Shown: positions 40,094 through 50,107, counted from the first letter of the stretch. The stretch is 64,000 bases of DNA from Lacticaseibacillus sharpeae JCM 1186 = DSM 20505 (GCF_001436225.1 NZ_AYYO01000056.1:1-64000), one strand, 5' to 3'. Notes: generated from the sequence alone by a model not told the origin. Translations and numbers: made by a program.

Positions 40094-41403
40094 TGATTGC
40101 AACCCTCAAAAACGCGTTCAAGGTTAAAGAGATTCGCAATAAGCTTTTCTTCACCTTGGCAGTTTTACTGGTTTATCGCCTAGGGGCACAGATTTCCGTC
40201 CCTGGTATTGATGCTGGTGCACTGAACAAGATTGGCTCAACTGGTTTGATTTCAATCTTGGACACAGTCAGTGGTGGTGGGTTGTCGAACTACTCCATCT
40301 TCGCGTTGGGGGTTTCGCCTTACATTACCGCACAGATTGTGATTCAGTTGCTCCAGATGGACATCGTGCCTAAGTTCGTTGAGTGGAGTAAGCAGGGTGA
40401 AGTTGGTCGGCGTAAGTTGAACCAATGGACCCGTTACCTCACCATCGGGCTCGCGATGTTCCAAGCAATCGGGATTACAGCTGGATTCCAGGTGCTTTCC
40501 CAGTATGGCTTGGTTGCCAACCCAACCCCTAAAACATTCATTATCTTGGGCATCATCATGACCGGTGGCACAATGCTGCTGACCTGGATGGGTGAACAGA
40601 TAACGGATAAGGGTCTTGGGAACGGGATTTCGTTACTCATCTTTGCCGGGATTATTGCCCGGCTTCCAAGTGGGATTCAGGAAATTTGGCGGGATCAGAT
40701 TACGAACAACTCAGCTAGCGACCGCTGGCAGGGTGTCGTCTTCATGATTGCGTTGGTTCTGCTGGTACTCATCGTGGTAACATTTGTTACCTGGGTTCAG
40801 CAAGCTAACCGCAAGATTCCGATCCAATATACCCGCCGCGTGACGAGCGCGGGGGATAACTCCTACCTGCCACTGAAGATTAACGTTGCCGGGGTTATCC
40901 CAGTTATCTTTGCCAGTTCTTTCATTGTGACGCCGCAGACAATTCTGATGGCGTTCCAAGCTAAGCACAGCACGGATACCTGGTACATCTGGGCGTCAAA
41001 CGTCTTTAGTATGACCAAACCATGGGGGATTGCACTCTACACCTTGCTGATTGTTCTGTTCACGTTCTTCTACGCCTTTGTCCAGGTTAACCCGGAAAAG
41101 GTTGCGGAGAACTTGACGAAACAAGGAAGCTACATTCCAGGCGTTTGGCCTGGTAAAGCCACCGAAAAGTATCTTTCCGGTGAGCTGATGCGGTTATCCA
41201 CCGTTGGGGCACTGTTCCTTGGGTTCGTTGCGCTGCTTCCACAGCTTGCAGCGAACATCTGGGGACTGCCGCAGTCAATTGGACTCGGTGGTACGAGCCT
41301 ACTGATTGTTGTTATGACCGCCATTGAACTGGTTCGCCAGATTAATGGTTTGCTGATGAAGCGCGAGTACATCGGCTTCATCCGGGATGACTTGATCAAG
41401 TAG
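40093..41403 (+). CDS. secY: SecY, protein translocase channel
   Basis: Central channel of the Sec translocase in the cytoplasmic membrane. The 436-residue protein has ten predicted membrane spans, the ARLPSGI-type loop and the [19 protein letters not shown] segment near residue 245 that contacts SecA and the ribosome. ATG overlaps the rplO stop (TAATG), suggesting coupled translation. adk follows after 20 bases. Confidence 0.97.
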   Translation: MIATLKNAFKVKEIRNKLFFTLAVLLVYRLGAQISVPGIDAGALNKIGSTGLISILDTVSGGGLSNYSIFALGVSPYITAQIVIQLLQMDIVPKFVEWSKQGEVGRRKLNQWTRYLTIGLAMFQAIGITAGFQVLSQYGLVANPTPKTFIILGIIMTGGTMLLTWMGEQITDKGLGNGISLLIFAGIIARLPSGIQEIWRDQITNNSASDRWQGVVFMIALVLLVLIVVTFVTWVQQANRKIPIQYTRRVTSAGDNSYLPLKINVAGVIPVIFASSFIVTPQTILMAFQAKHSTDTWYIWASNVFSMTKPWGIALYTLLIVLFTFFYAFVQVNPEKVAENLTKQGSYIPGVWPGKATEKYLSGELMRLSTVGALFLGFVALLPQLAANIWGLPQSIGLGGTSLLIVVMTAIELVRQINGLLMKREYIGFIRDDLIK

Positions 41404-41423
41404 GACAGAACGGAGGAAACACT

Positions 41424-42080
41424 GTGAATTTGATGCTCATGGGTCTGCCGGGTGCCGGTAAGGGTACCCAGGCGGAGAAGATTGTGGACAAGTTTCCAAT
41501 TGCCCACATTAGCACCGGTGACATGTTCCGTGCTGCTATCAGCAACGGGACGGAGCTCGGAAAGCTAGCTAAGTCGTTTATCGACAAGGGGCAGCTTGTT
41601 CCGGACGAAGTTACCGAAGGGCTAGTCAAGGAACGGTTGCAAGAACCCGATACGGAAACTGGCTACATGCTAGACGGTTTCCCCCGGACGATTGCACAGG
41701 CTGAAGCACTCGAGACTATCGGTTCCGAGCTGAAGAAGCCCCTTGATGCCGTCATCAACATTGATGTTGATCCGGCGATTCTCGGCGCGCGTCTCTCCGC
41801 ACGCTACATTTGCAAAACCTGTGGTGCAACTTACAACAAGTTGTCCCACAACCCCAAGGTCGAAGGCACCTGTGATCGTTGTGGAGGACATGAGTTCTTC
41901 CAGCGCGACGATGACAAGCCCGAGACCGTGCAAAACCGCCTCAAGGTCAACATCGAAATGAACACGCCCCTGCTTGATTTCTACGCTGACCGCAAGTTGC
42001 TATTTACCGTAAATGGTGACCAGGACATTGACGCGGTATTCGCAGAGATTGAATCAATTCTCGATGGACTTAACAAGTAA
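41424..42080 (+). CDS. adk: adenylate kinase
   Basis: Interconverts AMP, ADP and ATP. The 218-residue long-type enzyme has P loop [10 protein letters not shown] (residues 7-16), DGFPRT near 85, and a lid with four cysteines (CKTCGATYN...CDRCGG, about 130-155) that binds structural zinc, as in many Gram-positive adenylate kinases. GTG start, GGAGG nine bases upstream. Confidence 0.97.
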   Translation: MNLMLMGLPGAGKGTQAEKIVDKFPIAHISTGDMFRAAISNGTELGKLAKSFIDKGQLVPDEVTEGLVKERLQEPDTETGYMLDGFPRTIAQAEALETIGSELKKPLDAVINIDVDPAILGARLSARYICKTCGATYNKLSHNPKVEGTCDRCGGHEFFQRDDDKPETVQNRLKVNIEMNTPLLDFYADRKLLFTVNGDQDIDAVFAEIESILDGLNK

Positions 42081-42113
42081 ATCGAGGGTGGCATCGTCTG
42101 TCGACGGGCAGAC

Positions 42114-42155
42114 TTGTTTTCAACGTGCGAAAATTGTGATACACTGACGCAGTGT
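42114..42155 (+). promoter_or_regulatory. infA promoter and leader hairpin
   Basis: An extended -10 TGATACACT (42137-42145) lies after a weak -35 TTTCAA (42117-42122). A tight ACACTG/CAGTGT hairpin (42141-42155) overlaps the expected start. The region 42092-42120 also holds a weak GTCTG/CAGAC hairpin followed by TTGTTTT that could stop transcription after adk. Confidence 0.5.
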
Positions 42156-42237
42156 GTCATAGGTCGACGTCCAGGCAGTTTTCGTGGGCGCAGTTATATT
42201 TATATAATGACCAACCGGACGAGGAGGAAATAGTTCC

Positions 42238-42456
42238 GTGGCAAAAGACGATGTCATTGAAATTCAGGGCACCGTGGTGGATACCCTACCCAACGCGATG
42301 TTCCAAGTCGAGCTTGAAAATGGTGCAAAAATTCTGGCTCACGTATCTGGTAAAATTCGGATGCACTACATCCGGATTCTTCCCGGTGACCGTGTAACCG
42401 TTGAGTTGTCTCCGTACGACTTGACCAAGGGCCGAATCACTTACCGTTTCAAGTAG
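42238..42456 (+). CDS. infA: translation initiation factor IF-1
   Basis: IF-1 blocks the A site during initiation. The 72-residue OB-fold protein starts [19 protein letters not shown] and ends KGRITYRFK, all standard. GTG start, with GAGGAGG about nine bases upstream. It has a possible promoter at 42137. Confidence 0.97.
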   Translation: MAKDDVIEIQGTVVDTLPNAMFQVELENGAKILAHVSGKIRMHYIRILPGDRVTVELSPYDLTKGRITYRFK

Positions 42457-42480
42457 CCAAGACAGGAGGCAAAAACAACA

Positions 42481-42597
42481 ATGAAAGTACGTCCATCAGT
42501 TAAGAAAATGTGCGAGCACTGCAAAGTTGTACGCCGCAAGGGTCGCGTTATGATCATTTGCTCTGCTAACCCTAAGCACAAGCAGCGCCAAGGTTAA
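42481..42597 (+). CDS. rpmJ: 50S ribosomal protein L36
   Basis: A 38-residue zinc-binding protein of the 50S subunit. It reads [20 protein letters not shown] and then ends KHKQRQG, with ligands Cys 11, Cys 14, Cys 27 and His 33. This is the zinc type. ACAGGAGG lies nine or so bases upstream. It is short and easily missed. Confidence 0.96.
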   Translation: MKVRPSVKKMCEHCKVVRRKGRVMIICSANPKHKQRQG

Positions 42598-42626
42598 TCT
42601 AGAATAAAAACAGGAGGTGTCATAAC

Positions 42627-42992
42627 ATGGCTCGTATTGCAGGTGTCGACTTGCCCCGCGGCAAGCGTATCGTGATTGCTCTTACCTACATTTATGGTAT
42701 TGGTAACACGACTGCACAGAAGATTATCGCTGACTCCGGTGTTTCTGAAGACGTTCGCGTCGAAGACCTTACACCAGACCAGGAAGATAAGCTTCGTCAG
42801 GAAGTAGAAAAGTACCGTGTTGAAGGTGATCTTCGTCGTGAGACCAACCTCAACATCAAGCGTCTCATGGAAATTGGCTCCTACCGTGGCATCCGTCACC
42901 GTAAGGGTCTTCCAGTTCGCGGTCAACACACCAAGAACAACGCACGCACGCGCAAGGGTAAGAAAACTACCATTGCCGGCAAGAAGAAATAA
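42627..42992 (+). CDS. rpsM: 30S ribosomal protein S13
   Basis: S13 contacts P-site tRNA and L5 across the interface. The 121-residue protein starts [23 protein letters not shown] and ends in the basic tail with [23 protein letters not shown] upstream. Confidence 0.98.
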   Translation: MARIAGVDLPRGKRIVIALTYIYGIGNTTAQKIIADSGVSEDVRVEDLTPDQEDKLRQEVEKYRVEGDLRRETNLNIKRLMEIGSYRGIRHRKGLPVRGQHTKNNARTRKGKKTTIAGKKK

Positions 42993-43010
42993 GTAAGGAG
43001 GTTCGTATAG

Positions 43011-43400
43011 ATGGCACAACGCAAGACAACCCGTAAGCGCCGTGTACGCAAGAACATCGAAACCGGTGTTGCGCACATCCACTCCACGTTTAACAACACC
43101 CTCGTCATGATTACTGACGTTCAGGGTAATGCCGTGGCTTGGTCTTCAGCTGGTGCTCTTGGGTTCAAGGGTAGCCGTAAGTCCACTCCATTTGCTGCGC
43201 AGATGGCTGCTGAAGCTGCTTCTAAGGAAGCTATGGAACACGGTCTGAAGTCCGTTGAAGTAGCAGTTAAGGGACCTGGTTCAGGTCGTGAAGCTGCAAT
43301 TCGCGCGATCCAGGCTACCGGGATTGACGTCACCGCTATTCGCGATGTAACGCCAGTACCACATAACGGTTCTCGTCCTCCAAAGCGGCGTCGTGTGTAG
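43011..43400 (+). CDS. rpsK: 30S ribosomal protein S11
   Basis: S11 forms part of the 30S platform. The 129-residue protein has [18 protein letters not shown] near residue 24 and [13 protein letters not shown] at the end. AAGGAGG upstream, 18 bases after rpsM. Confidence 0.98.
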   Translation: MAQRKTTRKRRVRKNIETGVAHIHSTFNNTLVMITDVQGNAVAWSSAGALGFKGSRKSTPFAAQMAAEAASKEAMEHGLKSVEVAVKGPGSGREAAIRAIQATGIDVTAIRDVTPVPHNGSRPPKRRRV

Positions 43401-43403
43401 TTT

Positions 43404-43442
43404 GTATACCCACACGTCTCGTTTACTGGAGGCAGGGTATGC
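43404..43442 (+). promoter_or_regulatory. hairpin in the rpsK-rpoA gap
   Basis: GTATACCC (43404-43411) can pair with GGGTATGC (43435-43442, one wobble) in the 78-base gap, the widest in the alpha part of the operon. No T run follows, so it is more likely an RNA processing or control element than a terminator. Confidence 0.3.
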
Positions 43443-43478
43443 TGACATCACTCTCGTTCTGAAAGGGGTACACTTTAG

Positions 43479-44417
43479 ATGATCGAATTTGAAAAGCCAA
43501 ACATTACCAAAGTTGACGAAAACAGCAACTACGGCAAGTTTGTCATCGAGCCACTCGAACGCGGGTATGGTACCACACTCGGGAATTCGTTGCGGCGGAT
43601 TTTACTTTCATCTTTGCCTGGGGCTGCAGTCTCAAGCATTCAGATTGACGGCGTGCTCCACGAGTTCTCCACAATCGATGGGGTTCTCGAGGATGTTACC
43701 CAAATCATCCTGAACATCAAGAAGCTTGCTTTGAAGATGCACGGTGATGGCGAAAAGACAGCTGAAATCAACATTGAGGGTCCAGCAACGGTTACCGCTG
43801 CTGACATCAAGACCGATGCAGATGTCGACGTCCTGAATCCTGAACAGTACATTTGTACAGTCGCTGAAGGTGCTGAATTGCACATGCGGATGACTGTCAA
43901 GTCTGGCCGTGGTTACGTGCCAGCTGTTCAGAACAAGACCGATGACATGCCGATTGGCGTAATTGCTGTCGACTCGATTTTTACCCCGATCAGTCGGGTT
44001 AACTACCAGGTTGAGAGCGCACGTGTTGGTCGTCGGAGTGACTTTGATAAGTTGACTCTTGATGTTTGGACTAATGGTTCAATCAACCCACGCGAGGCTA
44101 TCGCTCTGGCAGCGAAGATTCTGACCGATCACTTGGCCATCTTCGTTAACCTGACCGACGATGCCAAAAACACGGAGATTATGGTCGAAAAGGAAGAAGA
44201 CCACAAGGAGAAGATGCTCGAGATGACAATCGAAGAGCTGGATCTTTCTGTGCGGTCTTACAACTGCTTGAAACGTGCTTCAATTAACACGGTTCAGGAA
44301 CTGACCAACAAGTCCGAAGCCGAAATGATGAAAGTGCGCAATCTGGGCCGTAAATCACTTGAAGAAGTGAAGAACAAGCTTGCTGACTTGGGCCTCAGCC
44401 TGCGCCAGGATGATTAA
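43479..44417 (+). CDS. rpoA: RNA polymerase alpha subunit
   Basis: Alpha subunit, dimer scaffold of RNA polymerase. The 312-residue protein has the N-terminal assembly domain ([20 protein letters not shown] near residue 22) and the C-terminal domain that binds UP elements and activators ([20 protein letters not shown] near 262). AAAGGGG upstream. Confidence 0.98.
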   Translation: MIEFEKPNITKVDENSNYGKFVIEPLERGYGTTLGNSLRRILLSSLPGAAVSSIQIDGVLHEFSTIDGVLEDVTQIILNIKKLALKMHGDGEKTAEINIEGPATVTAADIKTDADVDVLNPEQYICTVAEGAELHMRMTVKSGRGYVPAVQNKTDDMPIGVIAVDSIFTPISRVNYQVESARVGRRSDFDKLTLDVWTNGSINPREAIALAAKILTDHLAIFVNLTDDAKNTEIMVEKEEDHKEKMLEMTIEELDLSVRSYNCLKRASINTVQELTNKSEAEMMKVRNLGRKSLEEVKNKLADLGLSLRQDD

Positions 44418-44439
44418 TTCGTAAAGGAGGCCAAAATTC

Positions 44440-44820
44440 ATGAGTTACCGGAAATTGGGACGTACCAGTTCCCAGCGTAAGGCACTGCTTCGTGACCTTA
44501 CCACCGATCTGATTATCAACGAACGTATCGTCACAACTGAAGCACGCGCGAAGGAATTGCGCTCTGTTGCAGAAAAGATGATTACGCTTGGTAAGCGCGG
44601 CGACCTGCACGCACGTCGTCAGGCAGCAGCATTTGTCCGTAATGAAGTTGCGGATGTTACCGAAAAGGATGACACGGTTGTAGTTTCTTCCGCTCTGCAG
44701 AAGTTGTTCAACGACATTGCAAAGCGTTACGAAAGCCGTAATGGTGGTTACACCCGTATCCTTAAAACGAGCCCTCGTCGTGGTGACGCGGCACCGATGG
44801 TTATCATCGAACTCGTTTAA
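44440..44820 (+). CDS. rplQ: 50S ribosomal protein L17
   Basis: L17 lies near the tunnel exit. The 126-residue protein starts [27 protein letters not shown] upstream. It is the last gene of the S10-spc-alpha superoperon; the region downstream is the structured RNA candidate. Confidence 0.98.
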   Translation: MSYRKLGRTSSQRKALLRDLTTDLIINERIVTTEARAKELRSVAEKMITLGKRGDLHARRQAAAFVRNEVADVTEKDDTVVVSSALQKLFNDIAKRYESRNGGYTRILKTSPRRGDAAPMVIIELV

Positions 44821-44831
44821 TTTGGCAACGT

Positions 44832-45148
44832 GCGGCGGGGCGCTTCAATGCGTTCCGCCGTCTTGCTAATCGGGACTGCAACTGCAGCGCCTAACTAAGC
44901 GGCGGGAAGAGCAATCCTCTTGCCACAATGTAAAACCGAACTAACCCCCGGGGCTAGTTCACTTTGATCATTTGATCGATGGAGCGTTACGATGATGGGC
45001 ATCCTTTCTGGGTGCGGTAGTAATACCAAGGTGCGGGTTTTGCCCAATCCTCTTAGTCTAGCTTGCGAGTGCTGAGGCAACTCGGCCCTCCATCCGTCAC
45101 TTGATTTACATAATAATGGGGTGTGTCCTTGGGGCACGCCCCGTTTTT
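44832..45148 (+). ncRNA. candidate structured non-coding RNA
   Basis: The gap between rplQ and ecfA1 (438 bases) has no supported gene but is full of helices. These are GCGGCGGGGCGC/GCGTTCCGCCGT (44832-44861), AAGAG/CTCTT (44907-44921), and GAACTA/TAGTTC with an inner CCC/GGG (44938-44960). A long-range helix TGATCGATGGAG with CTCCATCCGTCA (44973-44984 with 45088-45099, one mismatch) encloses GCATCC/GGGTGC (44999-45015), GGTA-GTAA-TACC (45016-45027), GGG-TTTTG-CCC (45035-45045) and GCTGAG-GCAA-CTCGGC (45071-45086). Two loops are GNRA tetraloops. The unit ends in a strong terminator. It lacks the hallmarks of RNase P RNA, tmRNA, SRP RNA, T-box and common riboswitches. The 5' end is uncertain; the first hairpin may only be the rplQ terminator. 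Confidence 0.6.
45118..45148 (+). terminator. terminator of the structured RNA
   Basis: GGGGTGTGTCC pairs with GGGCACGCCCC (11 bp with wobbles) and is followed by GTTTTTG. It separates the ribosomal superoperon and RNA from the ecf operon. Confidence 0.9.
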
Positions 45149-45207
45149 GTATTTTGGTCCAGTATCCGGACAGATTCTGGACTTTGATTTTGCCGACCCG
45201 GAAGTTA

Positions 45208-45216
45208 TGGTAAAAT
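45208..45216 (+). promoter_or_regulatory. ecfA1 promoter
   Basis: Extended -10 TGGTAAAAT, the same nonamer as in the malR promoter. The -35 match is weak (TTTTGC at 45188-45193). Confidence 0.55.
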
Positions 45217-45258
45217 TGGCATAGAATTTTGACACACTTACTGAAAATGGAGGGGCAT

Positions 45259-46098
45259 ATGAACGACAACATCATTACGGTTGAGCATCTAGAGTATTCA
45301 TACCGTGACAGCACCCAAGCGGCGTTGCAGGACGTCTCGTTAACTGTCCCCCGTGGTGCATGGGTGTCAGTGATTGGCCATAACGGCAGTGGCAAGAGTA
45401 CGCTGGCGAAGAACATCCTCGGGCTGCTGGAACCGAGTGCCGGCACGATTACCGTGGACGGCCAGGAACTCAGCGAAGCGACAATGTGGGATATTCGCGC
45501 TCAAGTCGGGATTGTGTTCCAGAATCCAGAGACGCAGTTCGTGGGCGCGACTGTTGCCGATGACGTTGCCTTTGGCCTGGAGAACCGGGCCGTCCCGCGT
45601 GCGGAAATGCTGCAGCGTGTAGATGTGGCCTTGCAAGCGGTGCGGATGACAGAGTTTGCCGACCGCGAACCGGCGCACTTGTCCGGGGGGCAGAAGCAGC
45701 GCGTGGCAATTGCGGGCGTTGTTGCCCAGCGGCCCAAGGTGATTATTTTAGATGAGGCCACGTCGATGCTCGATCCAGCGGGGCGCCGGGAAATCATTGC
45801 TCTCATTAAGCAGCTGAAGGCGGAGCTGGGCTTAACGGTACTCTCGATTACCCACGACCTGGATGAGGCGAGCAATAGTGACAAGATTATCGTGCTGGAC
45901 GATGGTCAAGTGGTGGAGACCGGTACGCCAGCGCAGATTTTCAGCCACGGCCAGGACTTATTAACCCACGGGTTGGATGTTCCGTTTGCCCAGCAGCTCC
46001 AGGATGAATTACAGAAGCTCGGGGTGGTATTTCCCGGGACATATTTTGACGATGAAGGGTTGGTGGATTACCTGTGGACATTACGTTCGACCATGTAA
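45259..46098 (+). CDS. ecfA1: ECF transporter ATPase A1
   Basis: First ATPase of the energy-coupling factor module shared by vitamin and cobalt-type S components. The 279-residue protein has Walker [10 protein letters not shown] (40-48), signature LSGGQKQR near 142 and Walker [13 protein letters not shown] near 162. ATG 45259 follows GGAGGGG; the frame open from 45229 crosses the promoter. It overlaps ecfA2 by 25 bases, so the two ATPases are translated together. Confidence 0.95.
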   Translation: MNDNIITVEHLEYSYRDSTQAALQDVSLTVPRGAWVSVIGHNGSGKSTLAKNILGLLEPSAGTITVDGQELSEATMWDIRAQVGIVFQNPETQFVGATVADDVAFGLENRAVPRAEMLQRVDVALQAVRMTEFADREPAHLSGGQKQRVAIAGVVAQRPKVIILDEATSMLDPAGRREIIALIKQLKAELGLTVLSITHDLDEASNSDKIIVLDDGQVVETGTPAQIFSHGQDLLTHGLDVPFAQQLQDELQKLGVVFPGTYFDDEGLVDYLWTLRSTM

Positions 46099-46937
46099 GT
46101 TATACGTACCAAGCGGGAACCCCAATGGCTGGCGTCGGGCTCGACGACGTGTCACTGACCATTCATGGCGGGGAGTACACGGCCATTATTGGGCACACCG
46201 GCTCCGGGAAGAGCACGCTGCTCCAACACCTGAATGCACTGATTAAGCCCACCAGCGGGACCGTGACGATTGGTGACCGCACCATTACGAGTGCAACCAG
46301 CAACAAGAACTTGCACGAGTTGCGGCGGCAGGTCGGGATGGTCTTTCAGTTCGCTGAAAGCCAGCTATTTGCGGCGACTGTGCGCGAAGATGTAGCGTTC
46401 GGCCCACGCAACTTTGGCGTGAGTGCGGCCGACGCAGATGCTCTGGCTGTGAAGATGATTGCGCGGGTAGGGTTGCCGGCGGATGTTTTGGACCGCTCGC
46501 CCTTTGATCTGTCCGGGGGCCAGATGCGCCGGGTTGCCATTGCTGGTGTGCTCGCGATGCAGCCGGAGATTCTGGTGCTGGATGAACCAACAGCCGGGCT
46601 GGACCCAGTTGGCCGCCGCGAGATGATGGCCCTGTTCGCGCAGCTGCATGCGGCGGGGCAAACCATTGTGCTCGTGACGCACCAGATGGATGATGTGGCC
46701 GACTATGCAGACCGTGTATTCGTGCTTGATCAGGGGCAGTTGGTAAAGCAAGGCACGCCGCAAGCGATTTTCCAAGATGCGGATTGGCTGCTGGACCACC
46801 AGCTTGGATTGCCACGGACAACGCAATTTGCCTTGCAGCTACGCAAGCGCGGGTTTCAGTTTGCGCACTTGCCGCTTAAAAGTGCCGAGCTGGCGCAAAT
46901 GCTGGCACCGCAGTTAGGGGGCCAGGCCCATGAGTAA
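46074..46937 (+). CDS. ecfA2: ECF transporter ATPase A2
   Basis: Second ATPase of the ECF module, forming a heterodimer with A1. The 287-residue protein has Walker [10 protein letters not shown] (40-48), the variant signature LSGGQMRR near 144 and Walker [13 protein letters not shown] near 165. GTG start inside ecfA1. Its 3' end overlaps ecfT by eight bases. Confidence 0.95.
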   Translation: MDITFDHVSYTYQAGTPMAGVGLDDVSLTIHGGEYTAIIGHTGSGKSTLLQHLNALIKPTSGTVTIGDRTITSATSNKNLHELRRQVGMVFQFAESQLFAATVREDVAFGPRNFGVSAADADALAVKMIARVGLPADVLDRSPFDLSGGQMRRVAIAGVLAMQPEILVLDEPTAGLDPVGRREMMALFAQLHAAGQTIVLVTHQMDDVADYADRVFVLDQGQLVKQGTPQAIFQDADWLLDHQLGLPRTTQFALQLRKRGFQFAHLPLKSAELAQMLAPQLGGQAHE

Positions 46938-47724
46938 AATGATTCTGGGCCGGTACATTCCCGGTGATTCGTTTATCCACCGGCTGGACCCCCGCACGAA
47001 GCTGCTCGCAACCTTCTTCTACATTGCCATCGTCTTTTTGGCGAACAATTGGCAGAGTTATCTGTTTTTAACCGTTGTGACCCTGGCAATTATTCCGTTG
47101 GCCCGGGTGAGCTTTAAGTTCTTCATTAATGGATTAATGCCGGTCTTGTTCCTGCTTGTGTTCACGGTGCTGATTCAAATCTTCTTCACCACCGGTGGTC
47201 AGGTGTACTGGCGTTGGGGCTGGCTCAGTGTGACCAGCCTGGGTCTGATTAATGCGGGCTTCGTGTTCATCCGCCTGGTGCTCATTATTTTCATGTCAAC
47301 GCTGCTGACCCTGACCACGCCGTCGTTGTCATTGGCGGATGCGGTGGAGTCACTGCTGAAGCCTCTGGCAAAGATTCATTTTCCCGTGACCGAAGTAGCG
47401 CTGATGCTCAGTATTGCGCTGCGCTTTGTGCCGACGCTGATGGACCAAACGACTAAGACGATGAATGCCCAACGCGCGCGGGGTGTGGACTTCGGTAGTG
47501 GCGGGTTGGTGAAGCAGATTCGGACCATCGTCCCGCTATTTATCCCGCTGTTTGTCTCGGCCTTCACGATGGCGGATGACCTGGCAACGGCGATGGAAGC
47601 ACGTGGTTATCGTGATGGACTCGGGCGCACCAAGTACCGGGTATTGCATTATGGTAAGCGCGACGCAATGACGACGGGCGCACTGGCAGTACTGACCCTG
47701 GGCTTACTGATTTTACGGCGCTAA
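46930..47724 (+). CDS. ecfT: ECF transporter transmembrane protein T
   Basis: Membrane scaffold that couples the two ATPases to exchangeable substrate-binding S components. The 264-residue protein has about five membrane spans and the two coupling Ala-Arg-Gly motifs (AQRARGVDF near residue 180 and MEARGYRDG near 222). No S component is encoded beside it, in line with a shared (group II) module. Confidence 0.95.
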   Translation: MSKMILGRYIPGDSFIHRLDPRTKLLATFFYIAIVFLANNWQSYLFLTVVTLAIIPLARVSFKFFINGLMPVLFLLVFTVLIQIFFTTGGQVYWRWGWLSVTSLGLINAGFVFIRLVLIIFMSTLLTLTTPSLSLADAVESLLKPLAKIHFPVTEVALMLSIALRFVPTLMDQTTKTMNAQRARGVDFGSGGLVKQIRTIVPLFIPLFVSAFTMADDLATAMEARGYRDGLGRTKYRVLHYGKRDAMTTGALAVLTLGLLILRR

Positions 47725-47747
47725 CTTAGGCGCGAATGGAGGAAACT

Positions 47748-48491
47748 GTGCAACATTATCGCTTAACCCTTGAATATGACGGGACCAAGTTCGCTGGCTA
47801 TCAGGTGCAGCCGCAACAGCGCACGGTGCAGGGCGTTCTGCAGCGCGCGCTCACGAAGATGGCGAAGGGGACGCCGGTGCACATCGACGGATCCGGGCGC
47901 ACGGATTCTGGTGTACACGCGTTGGGGCAGGTGGTGTCGTTTGATTACCCGGGAAATATTCCGCCCCAGAATATGCTCATGGGCTTAAACAGCATGATGC
48001 CGCTTGATATTCTGATTAAGGATGTGCAGTACGCGGACCCCGACTTTCACGCGCGGTATTCCGCTAAGGGCAAGCGGTACATGTATCGCGTCGCTCTGGG
48101 CAAGTACACCGACCCCTTCAAGCGCCTCTATACGGGTCATTACGCCTACAAGGTGGATGTGACCCGGATTCAAGTGGCGCTGCAAGACCTCATCGGGACC
48201 CATGATTTTACGAGCTTTGCGGCTAGTGGTGGGGTGATTGAGGACAAGGTGCGAACCATTTATGATGCAACGTGCACCTATGATGCGGCAAACAACGAGT
48301 TGATTATGGAATTTTATGGCAACGGCTTTTTGTACAACATGGTCCGCATTCTGGTTGCCACGGCGCTTGAGATTGGCAATGGCCGGCGGGACCAGCACGA
48401 CTTCATTCGCCTGTTTGCGGTGAAAGATCGGCAGCAGGCACGCGGGACGGCACCTGCCTCTGGACTTTACCTCAAGGAAGTATATTATTAA
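47748..48491 (+). CDS. truA: tRNA pseudouridine synthase A
   Basis: Forms pseudouridine at positions 38-40 of tRNA anticodon stems. The 247-residue protein has [14 protein letters not shown] near the N-terminus and [16 protein letters not shown] (near residue 50) with the catalytic Asp. The start is GTG 47748, five bases after GGAGG; an ATG at 47736 precedes the ribosome site. It follows ecfT by 23 bases, the usual Firmicutes order. Confidence 0.95.
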   Translation: MQHYRLTLEYDGTKFAGYQVQPQQRTVQGVLQRALTKMAKGTPVHIDGSGRTDSGVHALGQVVSFDYPGNIPPQNMLMGLNSMMPLDILIKDVQYADPDFHARYSAKGKRYMYRVALGKYTDPFKRLYTGHYAYKVDVTRIQVALQDLIGTHDFTSFAASGGVIEDKVRTIYDATCTYDAANNELIMEFYGNGFLYNMVRILVATALEIGNGRRDQHDFIRLFAVKDRQQARGTAPASGLYLKEVYY

Positions 48492-48533
48492 ACAATCGGG
48501 CAGTTTTATTTGCAAGATAGCGCTGCGAACCGC

Positions 48534-48571
48534 CTGGACGTGTTGACGTGGGCGGGGATAATTGTTATCAT
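48534..48571 (+). promoter_or_regulatory. rplM-rpsI promoter
   Basis: TTGACG (48543-48548) and TATCAT (48566-48571) are 17 bases apart. The preceding CTGGACGTG matches the element before the rpsL -35 box. Confidence 0.8.
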
Positions 48572-48582
48572 AGCATTTGGTA

Positions 48583-48628
48583 TTGTTTGCCCCACGTAAG
48601 CCCCGGAAATCTTACAAGTGTCAAACAA
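48583..48628 (+). promoter_or_regulatory. L13-type ribosomal leader
   Basis: TTGTTTG (48583-48589) pairs perfectly with CAAACAA (48622-48628), enclosing CAC-GTAAG / CTTAC-AA-GTG around CCCCGGAAAT. Position and two-helix shape fit the known L13 leader of Firmicutes, thought to let L13 bind its own mRNA. Confidence 0.7.
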
Positions 48629-48654
48629 ACACAGAAATTTGGAGGAAACTCATC

Positions 48655-49101
48655 GTGCGTACAACATTTTTGGCTAAGCCAGGTGAAATCGAACGCAAAT
48701 GGTACGTCATCGACGCAACCGACATCTCTCTTGGTCGTCTTGCATCCGTCGTAGCATCTATTCTTCGTGGTAAGAACAAGCCAACGTTCACCCCTAACGT
48801 AGATACTGGTGATAACGTGATCGTTATCAACGCTTCTAAGGTCAAGCTGACCGGTCGTAAGGCTACTGACAAGATTTACTACCGTCACAGCCAGCACCCA
48901 GGTGGTCTTAAGCAGGAAATTGCTGGGGACCTTCGGGAAAACAACCCAGAACGTTTGATCGAATACGCAGTTAAGAAGATGCTGCCAACCAAGAACACTC
49001 TTGGCCACCAGCAGTTCCTGAAGCTGCACGTGTACGCAGGCGCAGAGCACGACAATGCTGCTCAGAAGCCTGAAGTACTCGACATCAAGGACCGTATCTA
49101 A
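48655..49101 (+). CDS. rplM: 50S ribosomal protein L13
   Basis: L13 is an early 50S assembly protein. The 148-residue protein begins [20 protein letters not shown]. The start is GTG 48655, eight or so bases after TTGGAGGA; the frame open from 48577 runs through the leader. It is co-transcribed with rpsI, 11 bases downstream. Confidence 0.97.
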   Translation: MRTTFLAKPGEIERKWYVIDATDISLGRLASVVASILRGKNKPTFTPNVDTGDNVIVINASKVKLTGRKATDKIYYRHSQHPGGLKQEIAGDLRENNPERLIEYAVKKMLPTKNTLGHQQFLKLHVYAGAEHDNAAQKPEVLDIKDRI

Positions 49102-49112
49102 GGAGGATCATC

Positions 49113-49508
49113 ATGGCAGACGTTGTAGCATACAGCGGCACAGGCCGCCGCAAGAACTCCGTTGCCCGCGTACGTCTCGTACCCGGTACCGGTAAGATTA
49201 CCATGAACGGCAAGGATGCACATGACTACCTTCCGTTCGAAAACCTGATTTTGGACATGACCCAGCCATTTGGACTTACTGAAACCGTCGGCCAGTACGA
49301 CGCTTTGGTTAACGTTAATGGTGGGGGCTTCACTGGCCAGGCAGGCGCAACTCGTCACGGGATTGCCCGTGCCCTGCTCGCTGTTGACCCTGACTTCCGC
49401 GCAGCTCTCAAGAAGGCCGGCATGCTCACACGTGACCCTCGTATGAAGGAACGTAAGAAGCCAGGTCTCAAGAAGGCTCGTAAGGCTAGCCAGTTCTCCA
49501 AGCGTTAA
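49113..49508 (+). CDS. rpsI: 30S ribosomal protein S9
   Basis: S9 reaches the P-site tRNA with its C-terminal tail. The 131-residue protein has [17 protein letters not shown] near residue 9 and ends [19 protein letters not shown] upstream. Its terminator has a second near-copy 3.1 kb downstream. Confidence 0.98.
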   Translation: MADVVAYSGTGRRKNSVARVRLVPGTGKITMNGKDAHDYLPFENLILDMTQPFGLTETVGQYDALVNVNGGGFTGQAGATRHGIARALLAVDPDFRAALKKAGMLTRDPRMKERKKPGLKKARKASQFSKR

Positions 49509-49535
49509 TTTTACGATTATCAGCATAGAGATAAT

Positions 49536-49571
49536 AAAAGCATCCTGCTTGCGGGGTGCTTTTTTCGTGGG
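49536..49571 (+). terminator. rpsI terminator, copy 1 of a duplicated sequence
   Basis: AAAAGCATCC pairs with GGGGTGCTTTTTT around TGCTTGC, followed by CGTGGG. About 33 of 36 bases recur at 52678-52713. Confidence 0.88.
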
Positions 49572-49633
49572 GCGGAAAAATCGGAGACGTAATTGCGTCA
49601 CTAGCCCCACTTTTGAAGAAAGAGGATGCCCAA

Positions 49634-50107
49634 ATGGATAATACAATCACATACAGTATTGGTGACGTCGCCAAGCGCTTAGGCCTGACGGTGCAAGCGA
49701 TTCGTTATTATGATGCGGAGGGCTTGCTACCATTGTTGAAGCGCGATGCTGGCGGCCGGCGCGTGTTTACCGAAGATGATATCCGTACATTGCAGATGAT
49801 TTTAGACTTACGTGATGCGGGCGTGTCGATCAAGGATAGTGCGCAGTTTGAAAACTGGCGCTTACAAGGGGATCAAACCCTGCAAGATCGCGCTGATTTT
49901 TTGGCTGCACATGAACATGAACTGCAGTCGCGCATTGATAGCCTGAACGCGTCAATGGCCCATTTGCACTTTAAACAGTGGTATTATCAAACCGCGCTGC
50001 AAGCTGGCACCGAGCAGATCCATTTGGTTGGTGATACCAAAGAAATCACCCAAGCCACTTTTGATGATTATGCCAAATTGCAGAGCGATGCGTCGCTTGA
50101 CCTCTAG
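49634..50107 (+). CDS. MerR-family transcription regulator
   Basis: Probable activator of the two neighbouring 19-bp-spacer promoters. The 157-residue protein has the MerR helix-turn-helix and wing (YSIGDVAKRLGLTVQAIRYYD, residues 7-27, and GGRRVFTEDDI), then the dimerisation helix. There are no cysteines in the C-terminal part, so it is not a metal- or SoxR-type sensor; aldehyde- or drug-type MerR proteins are closer. The ATG at 49634 follows AGAGG. Base composition is lower in GC than in the genes around. The -35 box of the next gene overlaps its stop codon. Confidence 0.88.
   Translation: MDNTITYSIGDVAKRLGLTVQAIRYYDAEGLLPLLKRDAGGRRVFTEDDIRTLQMILDLRDAGVSIKDSAQFENWRLQGDQTLQDRADFLAAHEHELQSRIDSLNASMAHLHFKQWYYQTALQAGTEQIHLVGDTKEITQATFDDYAKLQSDASLDL

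Noticed and set aside
44832-44861. First hairpin after rplQ as an ordinary terminator
   Set aside because: The stem is strong but no T run follows (TCTTGC), so I kept it with the RNA candidate; it could still stop transcription with help from other factors.
44832-45148. RNase P RNA, tmRNA, SRP RNA or T-box leader
   Set aside because: The conserved RNase P core, tmRNA tag and CCA end, SRP GGAA/GCAGC loop, and T-box TGG-ACC motif are all missing.
44895-45446. 183-codon minus-strand frame across the structured RNA and the ecfA1 start
   Set aside because: It would run through a terminator, a promoter and the real ecfA1 gene and has no protein-like features.
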